From assembly GCA_018729555.1 (NCBI GenBank), contig JAHHQG010000034.1, positions 1 to 33,798 of the forward strand: a DNA stretch of 33,798 nucleotides, given 5' to 3'. The position numbers were made by a program, and so were the translations under genes. The stretch is from Clostridiales bacterium (GTDB taxonomy: Bacteria > Bacillota > Sulfobacillia > RBS10-35). The notes under the pieces are model-generated. The model made no database searches. It saw nothing but the letters and a program-made list of their open reading frames with translations, and was not told where the DNA came from. Of the stretch, positions 31,871-33,798 are shown in pieces; the first letter of the stretch is position 1, and each line of letters opens with the position of its first letter.

Positions 31871-33309
31871 CGCCCGACCCCTCCCACGGGGGAAAGGATC
31901 CTCGCCATCTGGAGGGCTTCCTCCACCGCCCGGGCCTTGTCCATGGTCTCCTGGTATTCCCGTTCGGGAACGCTTCCCTGAACCACCCCGGCTCCGGCCC
32001 CGATCTCCGCCCTTCCTTCCCGAAGGGCCACCATCCGGATGGCGATGGCCATATCCATCTGGCCGTTGAAGCCCACGTAGCCCACCACACCCCCGTAAGG
32101 CCCCCGGGCTTCCGGCTCCAGGGAAAGGATGGCCTCCAGGGCTTTCCTGCGGGGGGCCCCTGTGAGGGTACCGGCGGGGAACACCGACTTCAGGGCCTGC
32201 AGTGGGGAAAGCCCCTCCGCCAGCTCCCCTTGGAGCTCCGTCACCAGGTGCATGACGCGGGAGTACTTCTCCACGGCCCGCTCTTCCACGATGCGCACCG
32301 TACCGGGCCGGCAGACCCGCGAAAGGTCATCTCGCCCCAGATCCACCAGCATGGCGTGTTCCGACGCTTCCTTGGGATCTTTGAGGAGCTCTTCCAGAAG
32401 GGCTTCATCGTCGGCCTTCGTCTCTCCCCGGGGTCGGGTGCCGGCGATGGGCCGGTGGATGAGCCGGCGGCCCTCCACCTTGAGAAGGGTTTCGGGTGAG
32501 GAACCCGCCAGGATGCGGGGGCCGAAATCCAGGTAGAAGAGGTAGGGGGAAGGGTTGAGGGAGCGAAGGGCCCGGTAGATGTCGAAGGGGTGGCCCAAGA
32601 GGCCGCGGCGAAGCTTTTGGGCGAGGACCACCTGGAGGACTTCTCCCCGCGCCATGGCCTCCTGGGCCCGCCTCACGGCCGCGAGAAAGGCCGCCCGGGG
32701 GAAACTGCTGCCCGATGGCGGTTCTTCCTCGGGAAGGGGGACCTCGGGAAGAAAACCGTCCCCCTCCCGGATGGCCTGCTGCACCTCCAAAAGCCTTGCC
32801 TTCCCCCGGGCATAGCCTTCCGCAGTCGCCGGGGCGAGGGTCAGCAGGTGGAGGGTGTGGGTGAAGTGGTCCAGGATGGCGTAGGTGCCGGCGATGGAGA
32901 ATTCCCCGTCGGGCCAGGGCGAAGGGGCAAAGAGGAGGTCCCCTTCGATGTACCTGGCCGCCTCAAAGGTGATGTACCCCACCGCCCCACCCACAAAGGG
33001 TGGGAACCCTTCGGGGATGGACACCCGGTACCGGCGGAGGCTGGCCTCCAATCCTTCAAAGGGTGAGCTCTCCTTCTCGAAGATGAGGTGCTCCCTCGGC
33101 TCCAAGCCGATGATGGAATACCGTCCAGGGCCATCGCTCTCCCCGGCGCTTTCCAGAAGGTAATGGGCGCCCAAGGGAAGGAGCTTTCGGTAAAGGGAGA
33201 TGGGGGTTTCCCCATCTTCCATCCGCGAGATCCCCACGAGGACAAACCCGTCAGGGCCCACATCTCGAGCCCGCTGCTGGAATTCCCGTTCTCCCGGTCG
33301 AAGATCCAT
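31867..33309 (-). CDS. trpE: Anthranilate synthase component I
   Basis: A 480-residue chorismate-using enzyme with a feedback motif LLES (YLLESAGESDGPGRYSIIG), IAGTRPRGET, EHAMLVDLGRDDLSRVC, VFPAGTLTGAPRRKA and RAEIGAGAGVVQGSVPEREY. It makes anthranilate from chorismate and ammonia or glutamine-derived ammonia. The start has GGAG eight bases upstream and follows the T-box terminators. The stop overlaps trpG as ATGA. Confidence 0.96.
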   Translation of the reverse strand: MDLRPGEREFQQRARDVGPDGFVLVGISRMEDGETPISLYRKLLPLGAHYLLESAGESDGPGRYSIIGLEPREHLIFEKESSPFEGLEASLRRYRVSIPEGFPPFVGGAVGYITFEAARYIEGDLLFAPSPWPDGEFSIAGTYAILDHFTHTLHLLTLAPATAEGYARGKARLLEVQQAIREGDGFLPEVPLPEEEPPSGSSFPRAAFLAAVRRAQEAMARGEVLQVVLAQKLRRGLLGHPFDIYRALRSLNPSPYLFYLDFGPRILAGSSPETLLKVEGRRLIHRPIAGTRPRGETKADDEALLEELLKDPKEASEHAMLVDLGRDDLSRVCRPGTVRIVEERAVEKYSRVMHLVTELQGELAEGLSPLQALKSVFPAGTLTGAPRRKALEAILSLEPEARGPYGGVVGYVGFNGQMDMAIAIRMVALREGRAEIGAGAGVVQGSVPEREYQETMDKARAVEEALQMARILSPVGGVGR

Positions 33310-33340
33310 GGCTGTACTCCTCTCTCAACGTGTGTTCCAA

Positions 33341-33374
33341 AACAAAAAGCCTCTCGTCCCTTGGGACGAGAGGC
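33341..33374 (-). terminator. T-box terminator 2
   Basis: A perfect twelve-base-pair stem GCCTCTCGTCCC/GGGACGAGAGGC (33374-33363 with 33360-33349), then TTTTTGTTTT in transcript sense. It lies 31 bases before the trpE start. Confidence 0.9.
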
Positions 33375-33430
33375 CCTTCCTCCCGTGGTGCCACCCAAGT
33401 GAGGAGGCCCCAGCCAAAGGCGTCCAGGAA

Positions 33431-33462
33431 AAGAAAAAACCTTTCGCCTGGGACGAAAGGTT
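33431..33462 (-). terminator. T-box terminator 1
   Basis: In transcript sense AACCTTTCG/CGAAAGGTT stem (33462-33454 with 33446-33438), seven-base loop, then six T residues (33439-33434). Confidence 0.85.
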
Positions 33463-33721
33463 ACCTTCCGCGGTGCCACCCAGCTGGGGATATCCATCCC
33501 CGCTCTAAGCGGTACGACACGCCAAAGCGCTTGATACCGCCGCCCTTTTATCGGAGGGATCCGCCCGCACCTACTAAGCCCAAAGGCTGTTCGGCTGGGA
33601 GCTCCGGGGCCCATTCCATCCGGCTCACCCGCCGGCCTTCCACCGTCGCCGGCTCGCTGGAGGGCGAGGGGTCGGATGTACTCTTCCCCGTCATCGCCTG
33701 TGGTCTATGAAGTTTGGGGAG

Positions 33722-33751
33722 AGTGTAGCACAGGACTTCGAGAGGGTGCAA
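33722..33751 (-). promoter_or_regulatory. Promoter of the trp operon leader
   Basis: On the minus strand TTGCAC (33751-33746) and TACACT (33727-33722) with an 18-base spacer; transcription would start near 33715, just before the T-box stem I. Beyond 33752 no gene is visible to the window end. Confidence 0.6.
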
Positions 33752-33798
33752 GATGAAGAGGCTCTACGCCAATAAGTGTGGTGTCAGTTCCAAGAGAA

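Larger units (their letters stand above)
33341..33712 (-). promoter_or_regulatory. Tryptophan T-box leader with two antiterminator/terminator modules
   Basis: On the minus strand, a stem I region begins near 33700 (GATGACGGGGAAGAGTAC) and includes GAATGGGCC, where TGG at 33613-33611 is the likely specifier for tRNA-Trp. Two T-box sequences follow: GGGTGGCACCGCGG (33481-33468) and GGGTGGCACCACGG (33396-33383). Each is followed by its own terminator. TGGC in the T-box would pair with the GCCA end of uncharged tRNA. Only about 40 bases separate the first terminator from the second T-box, too little for a second stem I. Confidence 0.88.

Noticed and set aside
33310-33480. A second complete T-box (with its own stem I)
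   Set aside because: Only about 40 bases lie between terminator 1 and the second T-box sequence, too short for a specifier stem.
1-33798. CRISPR array
   Set aside because: No set of regularly spaced direct repeats was seen anywhere in the window.

Overview
The window is GC-rich DNA from what looks like a spore-forming, probably thermophilic Firmicutes lineage. The evidence is a block in Bacillus-like order (tadA, two tRNA-Ser, large SRP RNA, dnaX, ybaB, recR, yaaL-like, bofA), a T-box in front of the trp genes, an M-box in front of corA genes, and encoded CCA ends on the tRNAs. Genus cannot be fixed from sequence alone. The window also carries a copper nitrite reductase locus, so a facultative, nitrite-reducing metabolism is likely.

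Layout. 1-3.8 kb (+): a frameshifted small membrane-anchored protein, ftsE, ftsX, a secreted coiled-coil protein and an SLH-like membrane-anchored protein, tightly packed. 3.7-4.8 kb (-): a DtxR-type metalloregulator followed by a DUF192 protein. 4.9-8.8 kb (+): an iron-type ABC transporter (binding lipoprotein, fused permease, ATPase). Its promoter carries a DtxR-like operator and a leader with two mutually exclusive hairpins; its last gene runs into a tRNA-Arg gene. 8.8-14.5 kb (+): tadA, tRNA-Ser(CGA), tRNA-Ser(GGA), SRP RNA, dnaX, ybaB, recR, yaaL-like, bofA, gltX, terminator. 14.5-16.8 kb (-): two corA paralogues under an M-box Mg2+ riboswitch with an attenuator. 16.83-16.95 kb: a cluster of DnaA boxes. 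17.1-23.6 kb (+): nirK, a Crp/Fnr regulator with a consensus TGTGA site beside it, an NnrS/COX1-like membrane protein, and a chain of coupled genes (double DUF2249, MIP18/DUF59, Mrp, hemerythrin-DUF2249, DUF2249, CopD-like).

23.6-24.6 kb is a decayed zone: remnant of a carboxymuconolactone-decarboxylase (AhpD-like) gene, an intact tRNA-Gln(CTG), a 5' fragment of a tRNA-Glu, and a broken ISL3-type transposase. 24.6-33.3 kb (-) is one overlapping operon trpE-G-D-C-F-B-A-DAHP synthase-aroA, preceded by a tryptophan T-box (33.3-33.7 kb) that has one specifier domain but two antiterminator/terminator modules.

The most notable points are: the nitrite-linked DUF2249/MIP18/Mrp/hemerythrin operon; a TrpG that has lost its catalytic cysteine; the doubled T-box output module; the DnaA-box cluster; a DtxR-family repressor with altered metal ligands opposite an iron-box-like operator; and FtsEX paired with a coiled-coil partner that lacks a peptidase domain. 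All family calls were made by reading the sequence, without searches.
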